The notes: generated by a model not told the origin, from the sequence alone. Positions 9,819 to 22,483 are shown, counted from the first letter of the stretch. The stretch is DNA of 64,000 bases from Hemibagrus wyckioides (GCF_019097595.1 NC_080710.1:25272280-25336279), one strand, 5' to 3'. Made by a program: numbers and translations.

Positions 9819-12800
9819 AACGTTTATCAGTGGGTGGTGTAACTAGCATTCCAAATCAGTTTTTTTGCCACTAAAATTAAACATTCTGGAGGGAGATTTG
9901 GCATTTATATATATATAATTCAGCAGTGTATTCATGCTTCGTATGATACAAGATGAAGGAGAAGCAGTGTGTGCTCTCTGCCACGGATCACATGCAATCT
10001 ATTGTCTTCACTCACATTGCTAGTCACTTCACCAGCTTGTTCCATATTTGCAAAAAAATAAACTTTTCTCAACTTTGGCATTGTACCCCATATCTAGTCA
10101 CTAACAGCTGCTGTCGCTGTCACTCACGCCACCAGCTCTTATTGAAAATGAATGAGCTTTGGTTGCTTTGTTACTGTGTTTGTCACTTTATTTGTGAATG
10201 TAGCATAACTTTAGGTTTTTTGATATTGGGAACTCTTCAAGGTGGAAGTCTTTGCAGTGATTGTGTTCCTATAACTGCATGTCCTGTTTTATTTTTTTCC
10301 TAACATAGCCAAATATACCAACTTATTATTAGTCTTTATCCACATACTCACATTCAAGACAAAACAGGGATTCAAAAAATTAGTGACCTTATGTTGGACT
10401 TCAGTCTTCAAACTTTCAATCCATTCCCATCACTGGCAGAAACCAAAACCATGTATAATTCTTCATAGATTCTGCCTTGTTCAAATTCCTGAAATAAATA
10501 TACAACTGTAAGGCTTTAGAAAGACCCAGGGTAAGAGCAATTAGTTAGTTTTTACTGGCAGACTGATTCTGCAAGTAACTGGAACAACTGGAACAAGAAC
10601 GCTCCATCTAGGACTCTTTCCCCATTAACCTCTATGGCTTAAGTCTCTAGTATGCAAAATTATTTAGTGCTTTTGCACCTCATTTGTCTTAGCAGAAGCA
10701 CATTCAGCTAGTGCTCCTTTCCATCTAGGCCAAACAAAGAAATGGCAAACTAATTTTTCATCCAAATGAGTTCAGGTTTGATTTTTGTAAGGAGGAAAAA
10801 CACTGACACAATAAAAACTAATAAGGGTTAATGACACTCCAGAATAAGTGTAAGAATGGAGCCATTCGATAACATGTGCCTCCCAAAACATGCCACCACT
10901 GAAGATACATTAGTGGTGTAATCAGCCTACACTGCTTCAGCTATTAAAAATGAATTAAGCCAAACAAAATTACGCTGCATTGTCATGCAAATGTGGCAGG
11001 ACTTATTGTTCCCAAACGAAACACATGTTTAATCTAATTGAAGTAAACTATGGCTTGTTGGTATGTTGTATTTGTGCTGCAAGGAGACCAAATGACTCAG
11101 AAGGAGAGGCCAGGGAGGGTATGTTTCCTTTTCTGGCTATTATTATTCTTGTCAACATATATGGCTGAACTGAAAGACCCACAGCATTCTTCAGAAGAGT
11201 TTAGATGTGCTTCCAGGAGCTTCTTCATTCGCTGATCAATACACTCCAAACCCTGGCATGCTGATAAACATATGCAATTACAAATGGTACAGACTTTAAG
11301 TATTTCTGAGATTGTTCAATATATGAAGTCATTTTTCTTGAGAGACAAACTACACCTGACATATTCCAATCTCAAGACAGTGCATTTAGAAGACATTATC
11401 ACCCCAAAAATAGATCTGTAAAGTAATGAAGCATATTCAAGTAACGCAGATGGATTCTGCTAATAGCAATGTGTGTAATATGAATAACACATGCCAAGTC
11501 AAGTATGGTATTAGATGAGTGAGTTAGTTATGAGAAAATATTTTTTGTAGTCTAAGGAATGTAAAATGCATGCAAAAAATTTACTGACATGCATAGAATC
11601 TTAAATAAATCTGTTGCTATACATGTTTGACTACAACAGGCAGTTTTTTCTTTATTATTGTTGTTTATGTTTACATTTTATAAGACTGGGGAAAACAAGA
11701 ATCAAACTTAGACTAAGTTCATGTTAGAACCCCAATTTCACCCAAATTGCAGGGGATTTCTGGATTTTGACAAATGTTGGACAAATGTTTTCTCTTGCTC
11801 AGGGTCTGTCTGTTATTCTGCGTATTTGTTATGGGGACATTCCTTACCAACTTCTTTCCTTTTTTTTCCTTCTTTGTCTACTTCCTGTTTTAGCTGATTT
11901 CATTACATTTAGTAGTTTTAGTATTGTCTTAATATTGGCATATGCTTTCTTAAAAATCAAAATATATTCTAGATATATTATATTCTATTTGTTCTCCCTT
12001 GTAGTAATGTACTATTCATTAAAGTCGCAATAATAATTACAACAAAAATAATAGTAGTAATGTACACATTTGTTATATACACACCCACAAAATAAACGGA
12101 TTGTTTATAAAAATAAATATAAAAAGACATTATTCTACCAGATTACCTGAATATGTTTTTTAAACTACTGAAACTACTACAAATTTATTTTACTGCACAT
12201 ATCTCCTTTCTTGTGCTGACAAATTATGGATGGATGGATGGAAATAAATCCAAGAGGTATTAGGGGCTAAATCCAAGAGGCAGAGGCTAAGGTACAGACA
12301 GACAGGGCAATCATAGTCATATTTGGAATCATACATGGTTCCCCTAGGCCTGGGCTGGTAACATGGACATGAGACAACAGAATAGTAAACCCTGTGGGGT
12401 CCACTGGAAACTATAAGGTTAAGAAACAAAAACTAAAATTGTGGTTTCTGACTGGCTCCAAAGTACAGCCTGCCTCTCTCCAATATTCACACCCAGTGCT
12501 CAACTTGAATAGATAGATTTAATTACATTGTTCTGCTTTGATTCTGTTTGTTTATTGAAAAAGAATTAGTCAGCACTTTTATTCAGCACAGATGCATAGA
12601 GTGACTCGTAATGACTTAAGGCAGAGAGTGCAACTATCATTTCTTATAGATTTTCCCTTGCAGTGCACTGCATTGCACCTATTCAAGTCATTCCTTTTCC
12701 TCTCCTCAAGGCATTATAGTTGCTCAAGATCTTTAAGCCCCTGAAATGAGATTGCATTTTAGCAAGGTCTTACTGGAATGGCAGAGTATCACAAGATATC

Positions 12801-13339
12801 AATTACACATTCAGTCCAGTTTGGGGGGTGGGGCAGATCTCCTATTATTTTTACCTTTGTTAACAGCCAGGTGTCAAGGTTTTAGAATGACAAAACATGC
12901 ACTGTGCCTGGCGTGAAACCACTAAAGCGTATTTAAAGTATCACTATGCCATTATCTTACCGTCCTAGATGCATAATTGGGAGTTACATTGCCATGTTTG
13001 TGGGTGGCAAAGTGTATAGTGGATTTAGCAATGTGCTTGCTTTTGTTTGAGCTGAAAGAACAGCCATTTCCTGGCTCAGGGTTTATCTGACTGACTGTTA
13101 TTATTTGTAAATGTCAATGGTGAATTCTCTATGCATATAAAAATACGGTTTGGTGTCTCACAAGGCTCTGTTATAGGGTTACTGCTTTTACCGGGCATAT
13201 ACAAGCTCTGGTTACAATTATTCATAAATGTGTTATGAAAACACACTGCTGTATTTTTCAGCCAAACAAGATAACAGATACAGTAGCATCTTAAAAAGGT
13301 TTAGAATTGCAAATTTAAAGGGCATTAAAAAGGGGGTGT

Positions 13340-14570
13340 TTGATAAACTGGCTCCTACTTGATTCCAACAAGACAGATGTACTTCTAAGGCCAAAGGCAG
13401 CTAAAAGAAAGTTTTCTGATTATGCAGCGATTCTTGTTGCTGTTTCAGATACATCATGTACAGCAGACCCTGGTGTAATTATTGATGCCAGACTCTCATT
13501 TGAAAATCACAAAGATTATATTACTAGGGTAGCCTTTTTCATGTTAGAAATATTTCTAAACTAAAAAAAAGTTTGTTACATAATGAAGTAAAACCTGCAC
13601 AATTATTCCCTCTAGGCTGGACTACTATAACCACTGTAACTGGAATATTGCTGTCTGGATAATCCAGTAGGTGGATAAACAAGTGCTATTCAGAGTATCT
13701 TTACTAGAGCCAAAAGGTTGAACATATTATATATTTGGTCACAGTACATAATCTCACATTAAATTTCAGAATTAGTTATAAGATACACCTAATGACCTAC
13801 AAAAAAGTCAGCCTATAGTACCTGAGCAAACTTTTACTTCTATCAAAACGTGCAGGTAATTTATCAGTTCCAAGAATAATGAAGACTACACAGGGGACCT
13901 AGCTTTTCTTTGATACAAAGCCCCCAGCTATGGAACATCCTTCCAATTAGTGTTCAGGACTCTGATACAGTCTCAATCTTTAAAATTAGATTGAAAACCT
14001 ATATATTAAATCTGGAACTTTGAATATATTTCTGCTCTTATATAAAAGGTAGATATCTATGATTTATTGGTATAGGAAATGTATGGTATGCTTTATGTGA
14101 TGTTTATGAAACGCCCATAGGTACCCTCACCTTCGGGACCTACACAAGTTATGCCAAAGACTCACCATTGTTTCAGTGGATTATCTGGATACTGTAGATG
14201 AGTACCTCTAAGAACTCCTGCAATAACCCAAAGACTGTGCTTATCCCAGCACTCCGGGATGCATATGACGATAATGAATGACCACACTTCTAACACACTT
14301 AGTATTGTGTGATGTTATAGTATATAGTTGTAGAAGAGTGATCACTTATAATCCCACATTCTGTTAGCAGAGGGTTCTCTTTTAAGCTTGGTTCCTCTCA
14401 AGGTTTCATTCTCATATTTTCTTATTGAGTTTTTCATTGCTACTGACATGCAATGGCTGGCTTATTAAGGACCTAAGTTTACTGGATTTATCTGGATTTC
14501 TGTAAAGCTCCTTTGTCACAATGTCTATTGTTCAAAGCATTCAAAGCAAATAAAATTTAATTGAATTGCT
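13340..14570 (+). mobile_element. 3' end of an L2/Rex-like LINE (RT C-terminal relic, 3' UTR, tail)
   Basis: The + strand shows, across shifted frames, the C-terminal part typical of fish L2/Rex-clade polyproteins. 'DARLSFENHKDYITRVAFF' lies near 13,485-13,541, 'RLDYYNHCN' near 13,615, 'FTRAKRL' near 13,700, and 'QLWNILPISVQDSDTVSIF' at about 13,925-13,981. It continues into a 3' UTR with 'tggttcctctcaaggtttca' (14,390) and the tail 'tctgtaaagctcctttgt...' ending near 14,570 in an A/T-rich TTGAATTG terminus. The endonuclease and the catalytic RT core are absent, so this is a 5'-truncated copy, as is usual for non-LTR retrotransposition. Several frameshifts and stops show it is dead. Confidence 0.68.
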
Positions 14571-14574
14571 GCAC

Positions 14575-15250
14575 CAGGATGTTTCACTCTGCCCTTGTTA
14601 AAAAGTAGTAAATGGGAGGGAAAAAAAAAATCAACAATAAGAGTAATTAAAATCCCAGCAGTATAGACCTTCCTTATTCAGATAAAGAACAGTGCATGAC
14701 TCTGTCTTTTTTTTAAGTCATAACTAAGCAACTTCTACAAATATCATATTACGCACCAGCCTTGGTCCTAACATCCATCACCCTGGCTCTTACACAGCTG
14801 CTATGTTCGAATGTGTGGTTTGGAAATAAATTGCTACTAGAGAAAATATTACCACACTTCAGATTATAGGCTGCATATTCAATTTGGAATATAAATGGCC
14901 TATTTATCGAGTGTTATCATAGCAGTTATACATACCCCTGAACCCACTTGATTAATTGCAACCCAAATGTATTTGTAATGATTACTGTCCATTTCACAGA
15001 TGCTAGAAAAGTCCCATTATTCGTTTCCCTTGTGTGCATGCACAAACATTTTTGTAGGTTCTTTGCACACTTGGTGCAGTTCTATGTATTTTCACTACAC
15101 TCACTTATTCATTGTTAGCATTGTCCATATATGATATGATCATATGATATCTATACACTGTATTTACCCTTTGCCTTTAAAATAGCTTTTACACTTTTCA
15201 ACTTTTAAAATAAGGAAATTAACAGACTTAAGGTAATTCATTAACTCCTG
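14575..15250. other. no recognised gene
   Basis: AT-rich unique sequence; nothing coding seen. Confidence 0.5.
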
Positions 15251-15254
15251 TCTG

Positions 15255-15430
15255 TCTGAAAAGTGGTTTATTATGTAATATGTTACTTATTTCTCTAAAA
15301 TACAATAATAACAGTATTCTATTATTTCTGTTACATACATATTCTGTATACTTATAACAAAAGACTTTCTCTGTATTTGTATGATGATAATAAAGGTATT
15401 CTATTCTCTTCTATTCTATTCTATTCTATT
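15255..15430 (+). repeat. dispersed LINE/SINE tail family, copy 2, ending in (TCTAT)n
   Basis: Parallels 3650-3785 and ends in 'gataataaaggtattctatt' followed by a short (TCTAT)n pentanucleotide array at about 15,398-15,432, a common way for retroelement tails to seed microsatellites. Confidence 0.55.
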
Positions 15431-15435
15431 CTACA

Positions 15436-15605
15436 CACACACACACCAGCCATAACATTAAAATCACCTGCCCCTGGTGCCAGCAAAACAGCCCTGTACC
15501 ACAACATATAAGCATGGACTCCACAAGGCATCTAAAGGTGGGCTGTGGCACTAAGACATTAGCAGCAGATCCGTTATGTCCTTTATATAGTAAAAGCAAA
15601 ATGGT
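15436..15605 (-). mobile_element. fragment of a Tc1/mariner-like element
   Basis: The order 'agccataacattaaaatcac', 'gccagcaaaacagccctgta', 'catggactccacaaggcatc' and 'gcagcagatccgttatgtcc' matches the terminal part of a common fish Tc1/mariner-like family whose ends describe 'cataacattatgaccacct'-type wording. Only the end is present, so it is a fragment. The overlapping minus open frame (15,426-15,608) derives from it. Family match is from memory. Confidence 0.55.
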
Positions 15606-15609
15606 CAAA

Positions 15610-17745
15610 ACCAGGAAGACAAATTGGAAGTAATGCTGATGGCTTCTGAATCAGTGCTAGAACCGGATATGACAATTAGGATGAATGTGACACATTTGAA
15701 TTCAGTGCAATGGTTATGGATTTCATAAAAAGCACAAAAGAAAATGCAAGACTGTTAAACCTGCCCCTAACCTTAACCTTCATAACTTTTTTCATATGAA
15801 TTGAATCTTTCTGACTATTACAGGGACATTTCTTTTTCTGTACCAAGTTTATTTCCACTGCATAGTTTTAGCAATATAATGCTTAATATTCTCACTGAAA
15901 GACTACAAAACAATAGAAATTATATTTGAAATTCCATTAGCTAATATATTCAGTTTAATGAAAGACAACCAGGGGAGAACCATGTTTTTGTGGCTATTAA
16001 TACTCTATAACTACAGATTGAGCGAGCATGTACTCATCACATTAAATCACATCCCTGAGCCCCTGAATGAGAGTTCCAAAATTAAACATTCTGTTTCAGA
16101 TGGATAAAAATCTTGGACATGTTTCATCATGTGCAGGCAGGGAATTGAATAGGCAGAGGCAAATGCTTTTAAAAGAAATCAAATGGGAACACTAGCTGGA
16201 ATATCTGTATGGATGCTTTTAGAAAGAACTTGGATCTTTGAGACACATAATTGTAATTTGAGTGTTTCCACTTAAAGCTCAGGCACCCATTAGAATGCAT
16301 GGCATGCACCATTCGGTTCTCTGCATTGATCCTTTGACATTATCCAGATTGCAGTAAGTATGAAACACGAGGATATCTTTCCTACCGACTGAGTCATGCG
16401 GCAGTAAAGCCCCGAAGCACAATTTTCTACAGAGACACTTCACTCTATGAATAAAAAATATACATTGCATTGCATTTTGAACACACGGGTGAAAAACATA
16501 ACAGTTTTCCCATCAGTTAATGCACAATCTAGCAAAATGAGAGAAAGCGTCTGTGAAATTAAAAAAAAAAAAAAAGTATTTGTCAATGGCATGGTATTTT
16601 AAAATAATTCAATTAGATCTAAATTTAAAACTATTTCATTATGTTATTATAAAAAAGAAGAACAAATGTCATTTTATCTCTTTCATGCATTCCTAATTAT
16701 TCATGTTGCCATTTCAAGCTGGCTTTGGAACTGATGCCATTTCAGGGGTGTTTCTTGATGCAAATCCAAGTGCTGGTGTCTAAATAAGAGGAGTTCAAAA
16801 TAATAGATGGAAAGAGCTTTTCAGATAATCCCCATCCACACCTGTCAATCAAACAATGGAGTATTTAAATCACAGTGTTCAGCACACTAATCTCTGAACT
16901 ACACCAGTAAGAGTATCTGAAGCACAATTTTTTCAGAAGCAGTAAACACAGCCTACATAATTTCTATTCCTAGCATTTCCCTTGGCTGCTATCATCTCTT
17001 CATTTCGATTAACTTTTAACAGTCGGATCTTTTCTTGTATAAGATTAGCTCAGGTTGGAAAAAGCAATCCACTACTTGGTAAGGTATTAACAAATTTAGC
17101 CAGGACCGTGTTTAGAATTTCTGAATTAAGGCTTCTAGCCCAACTACCATTTTGGCAAATTAGTAAAGTTCACTGCTTCATTACATTCAACAGAAACTAC
17201 TCAGCACCAAAAGCTATCACTCTAATCAGCCTCATAACCCTTGGCAGTTAGATTATTAGCAACAGAAACAAAACATAATTTGCTGCCTATTTTTGTGTGT
17301 CCTTAAATAGGTTGCTAAAAAAAAGTACAGTATTTTCATACTCTATACAGGGTATAAACAAACATATCTGTTTGGTGTGTGAATATTTTCGACTCATAAG
17401 CATTGCTAATTATGGACATGGTTATACCTGGTCTTCATCACTAAAAGTATGTCTCTTTTCTTTTGCACTGTGATGCTGTTATTCTCTGGACTCATTTATG
17501 CAGATCCACTCATTGCCACTAATTAGAAATATTAAGCTCGAATCCAGATGAATGTAGTTTTTTATTTAAAGGATTTAAAGGAAGTGATGTAAAAAAACAG
17601 TTGGTATACCACTACTAGCTAAAAAAAAAGTAGCTTGTTACAGAACCAATTGTTAATAAATAAAAAATAAAAAAATTGTTCAGCTATTGATACACCATTG
17701 TACTTGTAGCTAGCTATTCCTAACACTTAACCATTGTCTGGCAGC
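15610..17745. other. no recognised gene
   Basis: Unique sequence with a poly(A) run at about 16,560-16,575. The open frame at 16,982-17,251 and the minus frame at 16,279-16,470 have no recognisable domain. Some blocks (16,680-16,810) are of mixed composition and might be conserved non-coding DNA, which cannot be tested from one sequence. Confidence 0.4.
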
Positions 17746-17749
17746 AGAG

Positions 17750-18055
17750 ATGGTGACATTTGCAGAGGATGAGCTTTATTAAAATCACTGGCAATAATAA
17801 ACAAATCCAAATCCAGGAGGCAAATCTCAAAACCACTGAACAGGCAGAAGGTCAGGTGTTGTACAAGCTGGATATCACAGAACAAGACAAAGATCAAGAG
17901 TTGGAGGCAAAATGAGGGTCAAATTCAGAATTAGCAAACATCAATCAAAGGCTTAGAATATCAAGTGAGCAAGTGCAATGAGTGTGCTTGTATAGTGTGT
18001 GTGTGTGTGTGTGTGAGATCAGAAATCAAGTGAGACACTGTAGACCTTAACACCC
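17750..18055. repeat. possible dispersed repeat with (GT)n
   Basis: Runs of 'ggcaaatctcaaaacc', 'gaacaggcagaaggtcagg' and 'aacatcaatcaaaggcttag' resemble 85-480 and 28,500-28,990 in layout, suggesting a shared family. A (GT)n tract lies at about 17,996-18,014. Confidence 0.35.
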
Positions 18056-18069
18056 ATGCACTATTCAGT

Positions 18070-18250
18070 TTAATTTTGTTTGCGTAATGCTTTTAACTAT
18101 GGACATTGTCTCAAAACATTTAAAAATCATAAAGTTTATCATTTTAATTAAATTTATCCCTAATGAGCATGCCAAAGGCAACGGTGGCAAGGAAAAACTC
18201 CCCTGGACAATATCAGGGAGAGAACCTTGAGAGGTATCAAATTTTAAAGG
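18070..18250 (-). mobile_element. L2/Rex-type LINE tail repeat, reverse orientation
   Basis: 'ggacattgtctcaaaacatt', 'atttatccctaatgagcatg', 'acggtggcaaggaaaaactc' and 'gagaaccttgagagg' mark the reversed LINE tail. It is degenerate relative to 52,270-52,430. Confidence 0.6.
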
Positions 18251-18254
18251 TAAC

Positions 18255-19215
18255 CCATCCTTCACCATGTCTGTAGGTGGTAGTACATTGTGGGAAATGG
18301 AGTCCAGTGCATATACAAACATTAAACATTTTTAATTTCAAATAAATGTAGCTGTCATTTCCCTACTCTTCATATGAGTAAAGATTGTTCAAATGTGCCA
18401 TAGTGATGAAGAAAATATGCTTTAATTTGTTTGGTTCATTATTATCAGAATCCTTGATTTTGGTACTTCCATTCAGTAGTGGATTTAGCTCAGTCAAAAC
18501 ACGCTGTTCTAAATGACAAGGGGTTTTAACGAGCACAAATACATGATTCAAACAAATTAAAATCATCATCCTTTGTTTAACATTCGTTTAACAGTGTTTA
18601 ACAGCGTCTGTCAGAGAACAGCATACAGTACTTAGTGGCATTTTTTGTCTCTTCCAGTATTATTTTATTCTCTTCCTACCTTATCACTCTGCCATAGCAG
18701 TCTTAAGAGATTAGTGTTACAGTACTTTCCAGCTCTGTTATTGAGGCAAAAAATGGGTTCAGATATGTACAAAATTAAATTTTTCAAAATGATTTATTAG
18801 TGGTATCAGTTATAACAATGTGATAAAACACAGAAACACACACTGGCTGCATTACATGATCTGAGAAGCATATCCCTTTAAGCATATATACATTTTTATT
18901 TTTTTATTTTACCAATTGCTTGAAATGAACTTTAGTTACTTTATGTTCAATTCAGCCTGACCTTAAAGTCTAAAAAGTCATGCCTTATGCTTATTAATCC
19001 TGCTGTAAAGATCTATTATTCTAAAAAAATGTCAAGATAAATAAACTTCCAGTTGCTGCTAGTTTATAAGCATTATATAATGATATCCTGCTGCTGTACG
19101 TGTATTAAAAATGCTACCAAATAACAGAACATTTAAGCTATAGGGATTGTAGGGTACATATTGAACATAATGTGAAAGCTTTCAACAAGACCATGTACTG
19201 AGAAAAAAAGGACTG
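18255..19215. other. no recognised gene
   Basis: AT-rich unique sequence; the minus open frame at 18,363-18,569 shows nothing recognisable. Confidence 0.5.
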
Positions 19216-19223
19216 TATAATAT

Positions 19224-19579
19224 ATATATATATTTAACTGCTCAGAAGTTTGGGATCACTCAAAAATTTTATTGTTTTTCAAGGAAACACACACAAAATT
19301 AGTCTGAATAGAAAATATAGCAAAAGAACAGGACATGCTGACATGTCAGAGTTAGAAATAATGATTTTAATGGAAATGATGAATGTTTTCTTCAAACTTT
19401 GCCTTCACCAACTTTTGCAGCAATTACAGTCTGGGCATTCTAGCTGTCTCATAGATAATCTGATGAGATTTCACCCCATGCTTCCTGGAGCATCTCCCAC
19501 AAGATGGATTGACTGATGGAGTCTTCCTCCATAGCTGAAATATGCAAGTGATCCCAAACTTTTGAGCGGTAATGTATAT
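19224..19579. mobile_element. short Tc1-like/MITE element with terminal inverted repeats
   Basis: Both ends carry the same inverted motif, 'cagaagtttgggatcact' on the left and 'agtgatcccaaacttttgag' on the right, flanked by TA-rich sequence. The interior holds 'aaaattttattgtttttcaa', 'gcagcaattacagtctgggc' and 'ttcaccccatgcttcctgga', as in a common fish Tc1-like family whose transposase is absent here. At about 355 bp it is an internally deleted non-autonomous copy. The + open frame at 19,250-19,516 is an artefact of the element. Confidence 0.65.
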
Positions 19580-19584
19580 ATAGT

Positions 19585-21460
19585 ACTAGTTTATATATAA
19601 ACCTAAACGTGGACATTTTCTAATTTAGCATTTCTGATATCAGCATAAAACTTTTAGCCAAGGGCAAAAGTTTGGTCAGCGGATGTTTTCAGGATTTTGT
19701 CTCAAGACCCATTTACCGAACCCACGCCATAAGCACAACAAATACATCTAATGTCTTTGCCACTGAACCGCAATTATTGCTAATGACATTTGCGGAAAAT
19801 GTGTGAACATAAGAAAAGTCTATGGAGGCAATTTTTAAGATGACATATATATTCTGGCTTTAGGCTATGATCCAGAAATAGCCGCTGCTCCAGAGTAGAC
19901 AAGTAACGGGAACTCTGATAAATGAGCTGACAAATGTTGTTTGTGTAAGATCATGACAGCAGTGTGAGTGCCTTATAATCCGCAATGGCGAACAGGGAAA
20001 AACAGAGGCATCTAGCTGGACTGAGAGGTTCGCTGCCTGATGCTCTCTTTTGTGTCCAGAGGGATGAGCAGCAGCCCGTGGGACATGCGATGCATTTTTA
20101 TTTAGTTGGCACAGAGAGAAAGCACAGGCATCTGCTAGCACTTCCTCAGTTAATCAGTACAAATCTTTTTCATCCAATGCACACTTTCACAGCATTCCTA
20201 ATCACAATATAACAATGTTGATCATTGCTAATACTGTTTAGCTTGATTCTAATGAGCAAAGAAATAATAATTTGCCCATTAGTAGATTTCATTCCAAACC
20301 ACACATACATTCATAGTAGCTTATTTCAGCACAGAAAAAAAAACAGAAATATGAACCATTTTCTGCTCACAGGACCTAGAAATATCTACTAATTTGTTTT
20401 TTCCCCTCCTGTCTGGATTGAAAGGTCGGGATCAGACAGTCATCTGCAGCTTTTGGGGTGCAAACAAATGGGATTATATTAACCTGGCTGAGCCTCAGTT
20501 CACTGGGTTCCAGTTCATTTTCTGGATTGAATATCAAGCTTTATTGTTTGTTTTTAAAGCCCTGAAGTGACTGGCCCATTCTGGCAGACATGCTTTGTAT
20601 ACATACTGCTTCTAAACAAGGAGCGTCCAAGTCAGAACCCAAATGTGGCTTCTCTACTAAAACAGATTTCTATCTTAGTGAAGTCCTTTAGAAATGAGGA
20701 ATAAAAAAAAACTAAATAATTAATAAGTGAATAAATGTGCTATGCAGGCAATTAAAAACAAGTTAAAAACTTTCAAAACACTTTTAATGCCCTAAACCAA
20801 TACTCATGTCACTGAAAGGATTTTTTTGTTTTGGTGGAGTGGGGATTAATTGCGACTTGACCCGTTTTGTCTACTTATAATATAATTAAATGCAGTTTTT
20901 CTGTATTAATATTTGAAGCTATTTCGAATCAGTTTCATTTCTGGAGTGTGAGTTATACAAATCTGGACAAAATCAAGCAACAATGACACGCATGGATGAG
21001 CTCCTATTACTGTGTCACATATCATCCCAGCATCTCTACTTGCATCTCTTTAGGCCATCGATAACCAGTGTCACAGCGACATAGCAGCAGTTTAGCAGCA
21101 ATTAGTAGCAATTTAGCAGCAATTATCAGCTTTAGCAGTGATATAAACTCATACTTTGTCTGATATATAATTAGCCTTGTAATTATTTATTGATTTGTTT
21201 TTTTTTGTTTTTTTAAAAAAATATGAATATTACACATACTAATAGTTCAGTTTATTATCATTCATTTATCTTTAATTTTATTAGCATATAAAGTGATAAG
21301 TTTAAGAACTTTTAGGCCTTTATGTTTTATAACTCCTTTGTGTACAAGGTTTGTCTGTTTAAAACAGTAAGTTAGCATGTTAGAAGACTTATTAAATGTT
21401 CACGTAGCAGTTCAGTTATAACTGCTTTTCTCTGCCACTGACAGTTAGATTCATTATTTT
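19585..21460. other. no recognised gene; mixed-composition block at 19,860-20,160
   Basis: Unique sequence. Opposed open frames at 19,860-20,141 (-) and 19,985-20,212 (+) overlap a block of higher complexity and GC content than its surroundings. Neither frame has recognisable domains. The region just before 21,460 would be the upstream part of the PABP-like relic, but no promoter is evident. Confidence 0.4.
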
Positions 21461-21474
21461 TTCTTTAGGTCTGA

Positions 21475-21648
21475 ATGAGCCCAAATTTTGTTATGTATGT
21501 GGGTGATCTGCATCCTGATGTGACAAAACCCACGCTTGTGAAGAAATTCAGCCCTGCAGGACACATTCACTCAGTCCTGCTCTGCAGGGACGGGACGACC
21601 AGCTCCTCACTCGGCTACACTTACATCAACTTTCACCATCAAATCGAT
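21475..21648 (+). pseudogene. PABP relic: first coding exon, RRM1 N-terminal half
   Basis: ATG follows six bases after an acceptor-like TTTCTTTAG, implying a 5' UTR intron. The 58 codons contain RNP2-like 'MYVGDLHPDV', 'KKFSPAGHIHSV' and RNP1-like 'LGYTYINF', all at PABPC positions. The block ends at GAT|GT, where PABPC genes have an intron inside RRM1. Reading on in frame gives unrelated residues, as expected for intron. The second half of RRM1 is not found downstream. Confidence 0.85.
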
Positions 21649-21956
21649 GTCAATACAAACCATACAGAACAGAGGAGAATGCTGTTCCATACACTGTTTC
21701 TGCATTTAATACCAGTTTATAGCATGTGGATCATATGTAGTTAAGTAATTTAATTTACTGCTTTATTACATAGGTCAACATATCACTGTGTTGTGATTTT
21801 CTTGTTTCCTTAGAAAAAAATATTTCAAGTAATGGTTTGATTTCTCTTCTAGGCTTTTACTGTGTGAGCTTAAGCTAATTAACCTAAGATAAGAGATGTG
21901 AATTTTTACTGAAATTAATGAACTGTAATTTATTATTTTGTTCCCTAACTCCATGG

Positions 21957-22098
21957 GAGCGGCCCATGCTCAGCAGAGGGATTTATCCCTGAGGAAGATT
22001 GGCATTGGAAACCTGTTCATCAAGAACCTGGACAAGCAGGACCATTTATACCACATTCTCCATCTGGCAGAAGATCCCAATTGTGCAATGTTTGGGTG
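21957..22098 (+). pseudogene. PABP relic: RRM1-RRM2 junction
   Basis: 'QRDLSLRKIGIGNLFIKNLD' (about 21,973-22,032) corresponds to the PABPC segment joining RRM1 to RRM2, including the RNP2-like 'LFIKNLD'. The residues before it ('RPM') are in another frame, and after 'LY' the frame shifts again to 'TFSIWQKIP', so at least two indels are present. The first bases of the exon, covering the end of RRM1, are missing. Confidence 0.8.
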
Positions 22099-22175
22099 TG
22101 TATAATATCTACATAGCATGATTTTTGGTTTGTCCTGTTTTCGGTAAGTTTGACATAAATTCTGTGTGTTGACAG

Positions 22176-22312
22176 GATTTGTCTCTTTTGAAGATTGTAG
22201 ATTATGAGAAGAGGTCAAAAGGGTATGGATATGTCCACTTTGAGTTTTCAGAGGCAGCAGATTAAGTGATGGAGAGGCTCAATGACCAAAACGCTGAACA
22301 GCCACAAAGTGT
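22176..22312 (+). pseudogene. PABP relic: RRM2 C-terminal half with stop
   Basis: After an acceptor (TTGACAG), codons give 'EKRSKGYGYVHFEFSEAAD' with the RNP1-like 'KGYGYVHF'. A TAA at 22,263-22,265 falls where PABPC has a charged residue, then 'VMERLNDQN' continues the domain. After about 22,310 the similarity stops. Confidence 0.85.
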
Positions 22313-22327
22313 AAGACATACGTAAAA

Positions 22328-22379
22328 AGCAAAAGGTTTTGGCTTCATAAGATTTGTGAGGCATGATGATGCGCAGAGG
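22328..22379 (+). pseudogene. PABP relic: end of RRM3 RNP1 region, frameshifted
   Basis: 'GFGFIRFVRHDDAQR' matches the RRM3 RNP1 segment and its flank. An extra A in the AAAA run at 22,331-22,334 breaks the SKGFGF motif. The block ends at a good donor (G|GTGAGT at 22,380). The first part of RRM3 and the RRM2-3 linker are missing upstream. Confidence 0.8.
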
Positions 22380-22483
22380 GTGAGTGCACACTGCAGTCAA
22401 GTGTACTAGTGTTCAACTTTGTAGAACGTTCCTTACGGCAGGAAAAACTCTGGGTAATGGTGTGTGTATGCGTGTGTGTGCAG

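Larger units (their letters stand above)
8835..13330. other. 4.5 kb without a recognised gene
   Basis: Unique AT-rich sequence. Open frames such as 9953-10,303 (116 codons), 11,767-12,033 and 9039-9317 show no domain, signal peptide plus mature structure, or splice-consistent neighbours that I can defend. Two RFX X-box-like motifs lie at 9564-9577 and 9805-9818. A short (GGAT)n lies at about 12,226-12,241. Confidence 0.45.

Noticed and set aside
9953..10303. 116-codon frame considered as a small cysteine-rich protein
   Set aside because: No signal peptide cleavage plus ordered cysteine pattern, no splice or promoter context; length is within chance for this DNA.
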